Notes: generated from the letters alone by a model not told the origin. Shown: positions 1 to 11,800, counted from the first letter of the stretch. The stretch: DNA of 64,000 nt from Fen-178 sp963722575 (GCA_963722575.1 CAVRNR010000022.1:1302001-1366000), one strand, 5' to 3'. A program made the numbers and translations.

Positions 1-554
1 ATGGTGTAGTCCTTCAGCAGCTCCACCTCTTCGGGAAGCTCCAGCGGCTTCAGGTCCTTCTCCTCAAAGTTGGCGTTCTTCGAGAGCACCAGCACGTCGA
101 GCGTGGGCCGCGGGCTGATGGCGGTGAGGCGAATCTCCACCGTGCCTTTCTTCAGTTGAAACGTGCCGCTGCCCTTCCAGGCGAGCGGGCCGTCGCCGAA
201 CACGTCCGCGCCAAGCTGCCCATCAACGGAAACCTTGAACCCGCTGGTGGCGGTCCCCTGGCTGCGCACGAACAGGCGATAAGCGCCGGCTTCCGGGATA
301 GTCGCCTTGGCCACGGCGTCTTCCTTCGAAACCAGGTCGATGACGCTGTTGTTGAAGAACCAGGCGGTGCTGGCATTTCCGAAGCCGCCGCCGGTGGTGT
401 CGCCGGCGGGGATCTGGTCGTAGAATTCCGACGCGTCCACCACCACCGTGCCAGGCGGTTGGTGCGCGGGAGACACCGGCCCCGCCAGCATGGCCGAAGC
501 GCAGGCCGCCAGGAGAATCACCAATACACGGGAATTGCAATTTCGAGTTTGCAT
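1..554 (-). CDS. Secreted protein with carbohydrate-binding-like domain (N-terminal part)
   Basis: The first 184 residues are visible; the rest lies beyond the left edge. The start ATG at 554 is followed by a signal peptide (hydrophobic stretch ILLAACASAMLAG, about residues 13-25). A probable beta-sandwich module follows (about residues 35-160), with the feel of a sugar- or ligand-binding accessory domain: 'AGAYRLFVRSQG', then a 'FKVSVDGQ' strand and a 'VEIRLTAI' strand. It starts 10 bases after the stop of the M49-like peptidase gene on the same strand, so the two are probably co-transcribed. The catalytic part, if any, is off-window, so I assign no enzyme function. The domain call is by eye. 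Confidence 0.6.
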   Translation of the reverse strand, partial: MQTRNCNSRVLVILLAACASAMLAGPVSPAHQPPGTVVVDASEFYDQIPAGDTTGGGFGNASTAWFFNNSVIDLVSKEDAVAKATIPEAGAYRLFVRSQGTATSGFKVSVDGQLGADVFGDGPLAWKGSGTFQLKKGTVEIRLTAISPRPTLDVLVLSKNANFEEKDLKPLELPEEVELLKDYT

Positions 555-564
555 GGACGATCCG

Positions 565-2193
565 TCATTTATCCGGGAAAGAGAAAATGGGTCGAATGTC
601 GACGGGGATGTCCGCCGCCGCGCCGAGCGCGCTCTTCAGCTCCGCCGGCATCTTGTCGTACCTGGCGAACCAGGCTTCCGCACGGGCGCGGTCGCCGGTG
701 GCTTCCGTCTCCAGCAGTTCCTTGGAGAGCTGCGCCAGCGCCGCGGGCATGCGCGCGTAATCGATGGCATAGCGCCCGTTGGCGCGCGCCAGCGCCCGCT
801 GCTCCAGCAGGTAGTTGAACTCCATCATCTCCGCCCGCCCGTGCGCTTCGCCCGTCCCAAACCGCAGCGCGCGGAAAAAATCCGCCACGAAGGAGGCGTA
901 ATACTCCTCGAGCCGGTCTTTGGGCAGCGCGCCATGATCCGCCAGCCACGCCAGGCCGAACATTCCCACGGCGTCGGCCTTGGCCTCTTCGAGTCCCGCA
1001 GACACCGGGCCTAGGGCTTCGCGGATGTCCACTACCTTCCCGTCCTTGCGGGCGAACGACGGCCCCAGCCCGTGCGCAATCTCATGCAACACCGTGCCCG
1101 TCAGGTATCCATCGGCCGAGACCTTTTCGGCCTGGCCGGCCTCGATCATCCTCTTCGCCAAGGGCAGGATGATATTCGCAACGCGCGCGTCCATGAAATT
1201 CTTGAAGAAGATTTTCTTGCTGCCCTTCTCCTGGTGGACCCGCGGATCGTTGGGCAGGTTGTCGGCCACGGCCTGGTAGCCATAGCGCAGATCGCCCGCG
1301 CGGTAGGGCGCGTCCATCACTTCCATGGGAGTGGCGCGGCCGCGTTTCGAAGGACGGTCGGCCGCCTCCAGCGGCAGCGCATCCTGGATGTCTGGCACGT
1401 ACTTCTGGTAGAGGGCCAGCTTGCGGCTCTCCGCTTCGTTGCGGATCAGAATGGCAGCGCCGTAAGAGGTCTTCACGCCCAGCAAGTCGTCCAGGTAGGT
1501 TTCGTAAGGCGCGAAGATCACGTCGAACTTGGGGTCTTTCAGGTCCAGCCAGGCGAGGTCGCTCTGGTAATAGTCGTCGAAGAGGAGCGCGTCGGCGCGC
1601 ATACGCAGGAACTTGGCGAAAGCGGCGTCTTCGCTGAGGGCGGCGGCATCGCGCAGCGCCTTGGCCATCGGCTCGAGGAGCTGCTTATACTCCACGTGAT
1701 ACGGCACGGCGACGAGCCGGTCGCCCTGCCATTTGGCCACCGTGTACGGGTTGTAGATGGCGGCCCGGTCTTCGGGATGCTTCTGAAGGTACTGCTCGAG
1801 GCGGGCGCGCGTGAGGTCGTCGGGATACAGTTCGTGCCCCGGAAACATCGGCTCTTCCCCGATGAACGGCCGGTTCTGATCCACCAGGTCCCAGCGGCTG
1901 CCCATGACGCCGAGCAGGTCTTTCAGCGTTTGATTTCGAGTGTGCTGGTAGAGGGCCAGTCCGCCCAGATCGCTCTGCCGCCAGAAAACGCCGTCGAGCA
2001 GCCGGCAGGCTTCCACCAACTTATCCACCATCTGGCGCTCGCGCGCGGAAAGGCCTGCGGAATGGAACGGCATCTCGACGGCCTTCCATTTGGCGAGCCG
2101 CTCCGCTTCGTTATGAAAGGGCCGGCCGCCCGCATTCTGCGCGGACATCACCGCAACATTCGCCAAAAGGGCAATGAGAATCGCAACTCGCAC
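565..2193 (-). CDS. M49-like zinc dipeptidyl-peptidase III family protein, secreted
   Basis: A zinc metallopeptidase of about 542 residues. The metal site is seen as 'TVLHEIAHGLGP' followed about 30 residues later by 'GLEEAKADAVG'. In the M49 (DPP III) family the second motif is EECRAD/E and supplies the third zinc ligand. Most M49 enzymes have a six-residue HEXXGH motif; here it is the five-residue HEXXH form. I choose the GTG at 2193 because it gives a clean signal peptide (MRVAILIALLANVAVMSAQ). The longer open frame to 2310 runs through an intergenic repeat (2203-2291) and is spurious. Predicted role: cleaving dipeptides from short peptides outside the cytoplasm. It precedes the partial secreted protein by 10 bases and lies downstream of add. 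Confidence 0.75.
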   Translation of the reverse strand: MRVAILIALLANVAVMSAQNAGGRPFHNEAERLAKWKAVEMPFHSAGLSARERQMVDKLVEACRLLDGVFWRQSDLGGLALYQHTRNQTLKDLLGVMGSRWDLVDQNRPFIGEEPMFPGHELYPDDLTRARLEQYLQKHPEDRAAIYNPYTVAKWQGDRLVAVPYHVEYKQLLEPMAKALRDAAALSEDAAFAKFLRMRADALLFDDYYQSDLAWLDLKDPKFDVIFAPYETYLDDLLGVKTSYGAAILIRNEAESRKLALYQKYVPDIQDALPLEAADRPSKRGRATPMEVMDAPYRAGDLRYGYQAVADNLPNDPRVHQEKGSKKIFFKNFMDARVANIILPLAKRMIEAGQAEKVSADGYLTGTVLHEIAHGLGPSFARKDGKVVDIREALGPVSAGLEEAKADAVGMFGLAWLADHGALPKDRLEEYYASFVADFFRALRFGTGEAHGRAEMMEFNYLLEQRALARANGRYAIDYARMPAALAQLSKELLETEATGDRARAEAWFARYDKMPAELKSALGAAADIPVDIRPIFSFPDK

Positions 2194-2202
2194 GGTTTCA
2201 TT

Positions 2203-2291
2203 GTAGCGCCGGGCCCAGAGGGCACCCCCTTTGCCGCCGGTGGGGTTGTCCGGTCTGGGGAAAGAACCGGCGACAAGATCGCCGGCGCTAC
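2203..2291. repeat. Palindromic intergenic repeat, GTAGCGCC...GGCGCTAC family, copy 1
   Basis: Begins with GTAGCGCCGGGCCCAGAGG and ends with CGACAAGATCGCCGGCGCTA plus C. Its ends are inverted copies, and the inner part holds a CCGGCGA-caaga-TCGCCGG hairpin. Near-identical ends recur at 52811-52902 and related ones at 48475-48545, with a fragment at 57464. The add stop codon (2288-2290) lies inside this copy. It lies between add and the M49-like gene and adds a false N-terminal extension to the latter's open frame. Confidence 0.8.
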
Positions 2292-3310
2292 TTCGGCCCG
2301 CGCAAATCACGGAACGAGCGATAACGTTTCAGCGCCGCGGGGTTGTTCGTCTCCAGCATCGCGGCGACCGTTTTCTCGTTTGGAATAGCAGCGGGAAGCC
2401 GGAACGCGTACCGGAACCCGTTCTCCGCAATCCCCCGCATCTCGGCTTCGCAGAAGCCGAACTGCCGCGCCGCCAGCCGGTATTCGCCCGTCAGCGTGCA
2501 GCCGAACATGGCCGGGTCGTCCGTGTTCAATACGATCGGCACACCCGCGTCGTACAGCCGCCGCAGCGGGTGCTCTTCGAGGCTCTTCACCACGCCAGTC
2601 ACCATGTTGCTGGTCAAACAAATCTCCAGCGGGATGTCCCGCTCGCGAAGATGCCGCATTAGCTCCGTATCGCGCGCCGCCGCGATTCCGTGGCCGATGC
2701 GCTCCGCGCCCAGCTTCAGCGCGGCCCACACCGATTCCGGCCCCGCGCTCTCGCCCGCGTGCGCCACCAACCGCAGCCCCGCGCTCTTGGCGAACGCGAA
2801 CACCTCCGTGAACCGCTCGGCTGGTCCGCGCTCTTCGCTGCCGCCGATCCCCAAGGCCACCACGCCGCGGTCCATGCGCGCCGCCGCCAGTTCCGCCACC
2901 TGTTGGGCCTGCTCGACGCTGAATTGCCGCACGGCGTCCAGTATCCAGCGCACCTCCACCGCGGAGCCGTCCGCGGCCTCCAGGATGGCGTCGAAGATCG
3001 GCCCGAACTCCTGCCCCTTCCACAGCACCACGCCGGCCGCCAGAGTGATTTCGGCGTAGCGCACGTTTTCGGCCGCCATCCGCTCCAGCAGCCGCCGCGT
3101 AATCAGCGCGTAGTCCTGGGGCGTGCGCAGGCGTTTTCCCACCGCGCCGAAGGCCTTGAGAAAATCCTCGAAATCCGCGTAACGGTATAGCGCGCGGAGT
3201 TCTTCGAGCGGCGTCGAGGGGTCGAGTTCATGCAGCGTTTCGGGCTCGACCGAGCCCTCCAGATGCAGGTGCAACTCCGCTTTGGGCATTTCCAGCAGAA
3301 AATCGGCCAT
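2288..3310 (-). CDS. add: Adenosine deaminase
   Basis: A 340-residue cytoplasmic enzyme that deaminates adenosine (and probably deoxyadenosine) to inosine in purine salvage. Family motifs are clear: 'MPKAELHLHLEGS' near the N-terminus (metal-binding HxH), 'HAGES' with the metal His, 'RIGHG', 'EICLTSN', and the C-terminal 'LNTDDPAMFG' with the paired Asp that binds zinc and activates water. Length fits the family. Start is ATG 3310, or ATG 3289 eight codons in, which would begin right at the HxH region. The stop is inside an intergenic repeat. It is divergent from glgB with only 15 bases between start codons, so at least one promoter must lie inside a coding region. Some members act on adenine instead of adenosine; this cannot be decided by eye. 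Confidence 0.9.
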   Translation of the reverse strand: MADFLLEMPKAELHLHLEGSVEPETLHELDPSTPLEELRALYRYADFEDFLKAFGAVGKRLRTPQDYALITRRLLERMAAENVRYAEITLAAGVVLWKGQEFGPIFDAILEAADGSAVEVRWILDAVRQFSVEQAQQVAELAAARMDRGVVALGIGGSEERGPAERFTEVFAFAKSAGLRLVAHAGESAGPESVWAALKLGAERIGHGIAAARDTELMRHLRERDIPLEICLTSNMVTGVVKSLEEHPLRRLYDAGVPIVLNTDDPAMFGCTLTGEYRLAARQFGFCEAEMRGIAENGFRYAFRLPAAIPNEKTVAAMLETNNPAALKRYRSFRDLRGPK

Positions 3311-3325
3311 ACTTGACTATTAGAC

Positions 3326-5500
<2,175 letters not shown>

Positions 5501-5520
5501 CGCCCCAGCGGGACTTCGTG

Positions 5521-5526
5521 TATAAT
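5521..5526 (+). promoter_or_regulatory. Probable -10 box (TATAAT) of the first DUF4440-like gene
   Basis: A perfect TATAAT lies 28 bases before the ATG at 5554, followed by TTGACTGGAGGACAAAC, whose GGAGGA (5541-5546) is the ribosome site. No convincing -35 is seen at 17 bases upstream. The same block (GTGTATA..., GACTGGAGGACAAAC) is repeated before the next gene. Confidence 0.55.
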
Positions 5527-5553
5527 TGCTCCTGTTGACTGGAGGACAAACGG

Positions 5554-6048
5554 ATGCACCTACGACTTTCCATGCTGGTTTCTCTCCTGCTGCTCGCCTT
5601 CACCACCGCCTGCACCCAGGCGCCGCCCCCGGATACCCACGCCGCCGACGTTCAGGCCCTCAAAGATACCGAAGCGGCTTGGGCCAAGGCCACGGCGGCC
5701 AAGGACTTCGAAAAGAGTATGAGCTATTACGCCGATGATGCGTCGGTGCTGGTGCCCACCGCGCCGGAAATCAACGGCAAGGACGCCATTCGAGCGGCTT
5801 TCAAGCCGCTCGCCGATGACCCGAATTTCGCGCACGCGTGCCAGCCGTCGCGTGTCGAGGTTGCCAAGTCCGGCGACCTGGGCTACACGCAAGGCACCTA
5901 CACCATGACCATGACGGACCCCAAAACGAAAAAACCCGTCACCGAGAAGGGCAAATTCCTGATCGCCTATAAGAAGCAAGCCGACGGAACCTGGAAGGCC
6001 GTGGCCGACATGGAGAGCTCCGACGTGCCTCTGCCCGCGGGCAAATAA
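5554..6048 (+). CDS. Small exported DUF4440/SnoaL-like protein, copy 1
   Basis: 164 residues with an N-terminal signal (MHLRLSMLVSLLLLAF) ending in TTACTQ; the Cys could be lipidated, though the lipobox is not ideal. The mature part fits the small cone-shaped NTF2-like fold of DUF4440/SnoaL proteins: 'DVQALKDTEAAWAKA', 'SYYADDASVLVP', 'NGKDAIRAAFKPL', 'GYTQGTYTM' and a closing 'ADGTWKAVADM' strand. Members of this superfamily bind small ligands or act as simple enzymes; no substrate can be named. A strong GGAGGA ribosome site lies 8 bases before the ATG. The next gene is a close paralogue in direct tandem. Confidence 0.8.
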   Translation: MHLRLSMLVSLLLLAFTTACTQAPPPDTHAADVQALKDTEAAWAKATAAKDFEKSMSYYADDASVLVPTAPEINGKDAIRAAFKPLADDPNFAHACQPSRVEVAKSGDLGYTQGTYTMTMTDPKTKKPVTEKGKFLIAYKKQADGTWKAVADMESSDVPLPAGK

Positions 6049-6114
6049 GGACCCTACTGCACGGCGGCGACACTGCCGCCCCCAGCCGCCTGGTGTCTCA
6101 CAAGCGGTTTCGTG

Positions 6115-6120
6115 TATATT
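6115..6120 (+). promoter_or_regulatory. Probable -10 box (TATATT) of the second DUF4440-like gene
   Basis: TATATT sits at the position equivalent to TATAAT before copy 1, with the same downstream block and a GGAGGA ribosome site at 6135-6140. It shows that the upstream control region was duplicated together with the coding sequence. Confidence 0.5.
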
Positions 6121-6147
6121 CGCTATCATTGACTGGAGGACAAACGA

Positions 6148-6648
6148 ATGCTCCTACGACTTTCCATGCTGGTTTCTCTCTTGCTGGTCGCCTTCACAAC
6201 CGCCTGCACGCAGGCACCGCCCCCGGATACCCACGACGCCGACGTTCAGTCGCTCAAAGATACCGACGCGGCTTGGGCCAAGGTCGTGGCGGCCAAGGAC
6301 TTCGAAAAGACTGTGAGCTATTACGCCGACGACGCATCGCTGCTGATGTCCAACGCGCCGGCCGCTAACGGCAAAGACGCGATTCGAGCGGCTTTGAAGC
6401 CGGTCTTCGACGATCCGAATTCCTCGCTCGCGTTCCAGCCGTCGCGCGTCGAGGTCGCCAAGTCCGCCGACCTGGGCTACACGCAAGGCACCTACACCAT
6501 GACCACGACGGACCCCAAGACGAAAAAGCCCGTCACCGACAAGGGCAAATACCTGGTCGCCTATAAGAAGCAAGCCGACGGAACCTGGAAGGCCGTGGCC
6601 GACATGGACAGCTCCGACATGCCGCTGCCCGCGCCGGGGAAAAAATAG
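6148..6648 (+). CDS. Small exported DUF4440/SnoaL-like protein, copy 2
   Basis: 166 residues, very similar to the upstream gene over its whole length: same signal peptide pattern (MLLRLSMLVSLLLVAFTTACTQ), same NTF2-like core ('SYYADDASLLMSN', 'NGKDAIRAALKPV', 'GYTQGTYTM', 'ADGTWKAVADM'). Differences cluster around residues 65-95, a likely ligand-facing part of the fold, so the two copies may have different ligands. It has its own duplicated ribosome site and -10 box. It is convergent with the VWFA gene; the spacer is a long inverted repeat at 6664-6718. Confidence 0.8.
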   Translation: MLLRLSMLVSLLLVAFTTACTQAPPPDTHDADVQSLKDTDAAWAKVVAAKDFEKTVSYYADDASLLMSNAPAANGKDAIRAALKPVFDDPNSSLAFQPSRVEVAKSADLGYTQGTYTMTTTDPKTKKPVTDKGKYLVAYKKQADGTWKAVADMDSSDMPLPAPGKK

Positions 6649-6663
6649 CGCGCGCGGCCCCTG

Positions 6664-6718
6664 GAAAAAGGGGTCAGACGCATTTTCCGCCGAGGGAAAT
6701 GCGTCTGACCCCTTTTTC
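6664..6718. repeat. Long perfect inverted repeat, GGGGTCAGACGC type; possible two-way terminator
   Basis: Arms 6664-6685 and 6697-6718 are perfect 22-base inverted copies (GAAAAAGGGGTCAGACGCAT plus TT), with an 11-base loop. The A run on one side and T run on the other would let it act as a terminator for both convergent genes. The right arm touches the VWFA stop codon (6718-6720). The GGGGTCAGAC core resembles widespread REP-like elements. Confidence 0.8.
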
Positions 6719-8826
6719 TACTGCACCACCAGCGCCTGCCGCGGAAACGCGAACTTGTGGCCCACTTCGTCGATCACGTTGAGCTGGCACGTGTATCGCC
6801 CCGGCGCCAGACCCTTCAGCGGGACCTGCAACTCGACCGGCACCGCGTTCGGCCGGGTGGCTGCCAGCGCCGTGGCCAGCAGCGGAGCCGCTGAGAACGC
6901 TTTTGCGCCCTTCTCGTTGAACAGGCTCATGCTCACCGCGATGCGCCGCGCGCGTACATTGGCCGGGTCCGGCGCCGCATCGTACACGTCGAACGAGATG
7001 GTCATATTCTGGTCGCGCCGGAATACTTTGGTGATGCTGGGCACCACTTTCTCATCGCCCACCACCAGCGGGTTCGGCCGCGCCGTTCTCCTGGCCGCCC
7101 TCTGGTTCTCCGCCGCGCCCACCGCCGCCTTGAACGGCTCGCGCTGGTTGCTCCAGATCACCGAGCTGGTTTTCAGCACCGCCGAGTCGGCCGCCAGGTC
7201 GGGCACCACGAAGCGCATGTCGAACGTGCCCATTTTGCCGGTCACGTTTTCCCGCACCAGGAACTTCATCCGGTACTTGCCCGGCGACAGCGTAAAGCCG
7301 GCGTCGTAATGGAAGTTCCGGTGGCTGAGTCTGGCGGCCTCGCCCGCTTCGAGCTTGACCTTGATGTAGTCCCGCACGGTGCCCACGGCCACTTTGCGGT
7401 CGTCCAGGATCTGGCCCAGAAAGTCGAACTCGGTCTCGCCGCCGCCGCGCTTCTCGGCCAGGTCGATCACCGATCCCGGGACCTTCACCGAAACCGGAAC
7501 GAAGTACGCCGTCGGCGTGATGCGGAAATAATCCGCCTCCACCGCCAGCGGAATGTCCGTCACCGGGTCGCCGGCGTTCATGGCCTCCTGCAGCTTCTGC
7601 TCCTTATCCTGGCCGTTGAATTTGCCCCACACCTTGTCGGCGTAGTATCCCTGGCGAAATTCCAGCTTGGCCGACTGGTTGTTGTTGAGCTTCACCGTGA
7701 TCTTGCGGTACTTGCCGTCCATCGCCAGGTTCGTCGAGTAGTAGCCCAGAACGTAATAGCTGCGGTACTCTTGCTGCGCCTGCACGATTCCGAGGGAAAG
7801 CTCGTTGCTATCCAGGAAGGCCTTTCCGCCGGTGTCCGACGCCAGGGTGGCCAGCGTCTCCTGGGAATTGTTGATAGCGGCGCGCTGCGAATTGTATACC
7901 GAGCCGGTGAAGATGCCGGTGCCGCGCGAGGCCGCTTTGCTGGCGCCCCCTCCCGGAGGGTCCGCCATCAGTCCCCGCGCATCGATGGGATAAATCGCCA
8001 CGTTGGCCTTGGCGGCCGCGTTGATGGAGGCCTCCAGTTGCGCCTGGTTGTCCACCCCCGTCCTGGCGACGCCGCCCGCGAAGTAAATGAGAGCCTTCTT
8101 CTCCGGCAATGCCGACAGTTTCTTCGACGCATCCTCGATGGCCGCCAGCTTGCGGTCGGTGTTGTAGATGTTGAACTCCGTCTCGTCGGCGACGAACGCC
8201 GCGCCGGTGTCTTCTTCGTCGTCGGTGGCCGTGTCCGCGGCGTCCGCCAGCTCGCTCAGCTCGCCGATCGGCAACGAATTGATGATGTCCTTCAACTGCG
8301 TGCGGTCGGCGGTGAAATCGGTCTTCACCTGAAGCACCGTCGAGTACAGCATGATGGCCACCATGTCCGCCGTGCTCATCTCGGTGTCGATGAATTTCAG
8401 CGCCGCCTCTTGCGCGCGCAACTGCTCGGGAATCCCCATCGACGAGAAATCGAAGAACATCACCATCAGGCGCTTGTCGTGATACTGCACCTTGCCGGGT
8501 TCTTCGGTGGTGATGATGGTCTTGGGAGGCTCCGGTATGGCGTTCACGTCGTCGAGCGTCGGCGGTGGTTCCGGCGGCGCCGGCTCCATGCCGAGTTTCT
8601 GGACTTCGAAGACCGAGATTTTCTGCGGCTTGCCATCTTCGAGCACCGTGAAGTCGTTCTGGGTGAGGTTATCGATGGCCTTGCCGGACTTATCCTTTAC
8701 CGTGACGTCCACAATCACCAGATTGGCGTTCGCCGTGAACGTGGCTTTTCTGGCTGGCTGCTGCGCCGATTGCGGCTGTCCCGCAGCCGAAAGCACCAAG
8801 AGCGCCGTGAGACCGTAAATTCTCAT
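6718..8826 (-). CDS. Secreted VWFA-domain protein, acidobacterial type
   Basis: 702 residues with a signal peptide (MRIYGLTALLVLSAAGQPQS). The first region ('LVIVDVTVKDKSGKAIDNL', 'DFTVLEDGKPQKISVFE') is the beta-sandwich that opens the VWFA-related proteins expanded in Acidobacteria. The VWFA domain follows (about residues 115-375), with 'MVMFFDFSSMG' at the metal site; the usual DxSxS ends in Met here, so metal binding may be weakened. The C-terminal third is a further all-beta region. The family is exported and its role is not established; adhesion or matrix interaction is a guess. The gene starts 2 bases after the TonB receptor's stop, so the two form an operon. Confidence 0.85.
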   Translation of the reverse strand: MRIYGLTALLVLSAAGQPQSAQQPARKATFTANANLVIVDVTVKDKSGKAIDNLTQNDFTVLEDGKPQKISVFEVQKLGMEPAPPEPPPTLDDVNAIPEPPKTIITTEEPGKVQYHDKRLMVMFFDFSSMGIPEQLRAQEAALKFIDTEMSTADMVAIMLYSTVLQVKTDFTADRTQLKDIINSLPIGELSELADAADTATDDEEDTGAAFVADETEFNIYNTDRKLAAIEDASKKLSALPEKKALIYFAGGVARTGVDNQAQLEASINAAAKANVAIYPIDARGLMADPPGGGASKAASRGTGIFTGSVYNSQRAAINNSQETLATLASDTGGKAFLDSNELSLGIVQAQQEYRSYYVLGYYSTNLAMDGKYRKITVKLNNNQSAKLEFRQGYYADKVWGKFNGQDKEQKLQEAMNAGDPVTDIPLAVEADYFRITPTAYFVPVSVKVPGSVIDLAEKRGGGETEFDFLGQILDDRKVAVGTVRDYIKVKLEAGEAARLSHRNFHYDAGFTLSPGKYRMKFLVRENVTGKMGTFDMRFVVPDLAADSAVLKTSSVIWSNQREPFKAAVGAAENQRAARRTARPNPLVVGDEKVVPSITKVFRRDQNMTISFDVYDAAPDPANVRARRIAVSMSLFNEKGAKAFSAAPLLATALAATRPNAVPVELQVPLKGLAPGRYTCQLNVIDEVGHKFAFPRQALVVQ

Positions 8827-8828
8827 CG

Positions 8829-11800
8829 CTAAAAATTAAACCTCAACGTCAGCGTGACGCTCCGTGTCGCCGACGCCGCCGTCGGCAACCCATAGTTGGA
8901 CGCGTTAAACGTGGTGCCGATGTTCGTCACCACCACATGATTCAGCGCGTTGTTGGCAGCCAGGCGCAACTGGAGTTGGCGCCGGCTCTCTCCGAATCGA
9001 AACGCGCGGTTGAGCGAACCGTTCAGGCCGATCTGGAACAGGCCGGGGATGGTGTCCCTCCCCGCGTTGCCGTACTGGCCCGCCGGCGGCGTGGTAAACG
9101 CGTTCAAGTTGAAGTAGGGGAAGTTGCCGGCGTTGATGCTTTCTCCCGTGGCTTGCGCGCGCCCCGCGCCGAACGCCGCGGTCCCTCCCGTGTTCGACAG
9201 GTTTCCCGATACTTTCGCGGTCATCGGCGTGCCCGATGTGGCGGTGAAGTTGCCGCTCATCGTCCAACCCGTGAAGGCCCTGGTCTTCCAGCCGCCGTTG
9301 CGCCACAAACCATGTATGCCCACGGGCGAAGACAGCATGTAGCCCACGGTCAGATGGTGCCGCTGGTCGAAGGTCGACAGGCCGCGCTCCAGGCGCAAGT
9401 CCTGGGGGAACTGGACCACCGTGCCGCCGCCACCCGAAAAACTCGAAGCGTCGTCGATGGATTTCGAGAACGTGTACAGCGCGTTGGCCGATACGCCCCG
9501 TCCGAATCGGCGCGTGATGCGCGTCTGGGCGGCGTGGAAAATGGAATCCCCCTGCGAGGTCAGGTAGGAAAACCCGGTGGCGTTGCCGATTTGCAATTGC
9601 TGCTGCGCGGTGAGCGGCGACGCGCCCGGCGACGCGCGGTCGGGCTGCTCGGTAATGGGCAGACCCGTGCCCTTGGTGCCGATGTATTCCAACTCGACCA
9701 GCAGCCCGTGCGAGAAGGTCTGCTGCAGCGCGAAGCTCCACGTCTGCGCATAGGCCAGCTTATAATTCTTGTCGATCGCGTACGTGTTGGTGATGGTCTG
9801 CGACGGAACCGTAGGGAAAGGGTTCTGCAACGTCTGGCGATAGGCCGTGCTGGTGGTGAGCGAGACGTTGGTCGCAAACGGCGGCTGTGCCGCCATGCTG
9901 GAAGCGAACCCGCCGTACGAAGAGCCGCTGAAGAAAATGCTGTAGCCGCCGCGGATCACGCGCGCGTGCTTTTGCGAAGGCCGCCACGCGAAACCCAGCC
10001 GCGGCGAGTAGTTGTTCTTGTCCGGGTCTACCAGGCTGGACGGGTATTTGCCGGAGTAAGGCCCAATGCTATTGGCCGGCGTCACCACCTGCACCGCGTT
10101 CATCTGCGGGTTGATGTCCAGGTTCGCCAGGCGCCCATACAACTCCGTGTACGGGGCGAAGTACTCGTACCGCAGACCCACGTTGAAGGACAAGCCCGGC
10201 CGCACGCGCCAATCGTCCTGCGCGTACCAGTTGGCGGCCCAACTGCGGAAGTAATCGTTGGCGCTGCCGCGCAGCGAGCTGGTCTGCGGCAACCCCAGCA
10301 GAAAATCGGCGAAGTCGAACCCGGTCCCCGCCACCGGCTGGCCGTTGCTGTCGATCTGGCTGGTCAGCAATCCGCTGAAGGTGAACGACCCGCGCGAATT
10401 GGCATACGACAGGCTGTTCTGCTGCAACCGCCGGTACCCCACCCCGAACGTCAGGTTGTGCTGCCGGCGCACCACGTAGGTGATGCTGTCCGTGACGTTG
10501 GTGGTCTGGCTGCGGCTCACCGATGCCGATCCATCCGAAAGGCTGCCGAAGTTCGTGAATGACAGGCTCGGAGGGCCATAGTTGACAGGGGCCTGGTTGA
10601 AGGGGTACTGAGCGGTCCCCGTGATCCCCAGGTCCTGCTCCACGTTGTCGTTGTACGCGAAGTAGGGCGTCCCCTTGCTGATGTTCCGGCTGAAAGTGGC
10701 GTTCAGGCTGTTGTTGAACCGCGGCTTGAAGCTGTGGCTCCAGCCCGCCGACGCGCTCAAGCCGTAGCCGCTGGTCGAGTCCTTGTAGCCGAAAAGCTGC
10801 TGGCTCTTCGAGTCGTTGTGGCTGTACTGCTCGTTGAAATTGAGGCGGTCCTTGGTGGTCAACGGCACGTTCAGCCGCACGCCGAGGCTGTCGCTCACCC
10901 TCGGAGTGGAGGTCACAAGGTGGTAATTCTGCACGATCCCGGAGTAGGTAGGCTGCGGGAAGTACGTCAGCAGCCCCACCGTCGCCGGATTGAATCGGGC
11001 GACTGGTATCACATTGCCCGGAAACGGCGCCCCGCTCAGCGGATCGTAAATCGTGACCGCCGTGGTGGCCAGCGCCTGCGAGAAATCGCCATTCCGCTCC
11101 GCGAGCGTCGGCACCGACGACGTCAGGCTGTTTCCGCTGCGCGCCCGCTGACCCGTGTAATTCACGTATAGAAGGTATTTGTTCGAGGTAATCAGCTTGG
11201 GAATGTGTATCGGCCCGCCGACGTTGAAACCGAACCTGCCCGAGGCCGACGACGGCTTAGGCGCCGCCTGGCCATTCAGCGAATAGGGCGCGGCGTTCAG
11301 CGCCGAGTTGGTCATGTCCAGAAATACCGAACCGCTGTACAACGATTGGGTGCGCCGCCGGTTGCCGAAGGCCGCGAACTGCCCGTTAAACGGCCCGCGC
11401 CGCTGTGCGTTGGCGCCGCCTCTGCCGCCGCGTCCGCCACCGCCGAATCCACCGCCTCCGCCGCGTCCGCCACCTCCGCCGCCACCGCCGCCACCGCCGC
11501 GTCCGCCGCCGCCACCTCCACCACCAGGACCGCCCCCGCCAATACCAGGAGCGCCGCCCAGGCCGTCGCCGAATCCATTCAACACACCGGCCGCGCCGAA
11601 CCCGTTCATGCCCAGCGGATCGGCGCTGGCCGCGCTGCTCATAGCCGCCATGTCCCCGATGCCGCCGCCCATCATTCCAGGACCGCCGGGGCCCCCCATC
11701 CCGCCTCGGCCGCCCATCATTTGCATCATCCGGTCGCGCCTGGCCTGTTCATCCGCCGCCGCTCCCAGACCGCCGCTCATGCTGCCGTTCACCACGTACG

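Noticed and set aside
8937..10562. 541-residue Arg-rich frame antisense to the TonB receptor
   Set aside because: Arg/Val-rich low-information translation opposite a convincing receptor gene.
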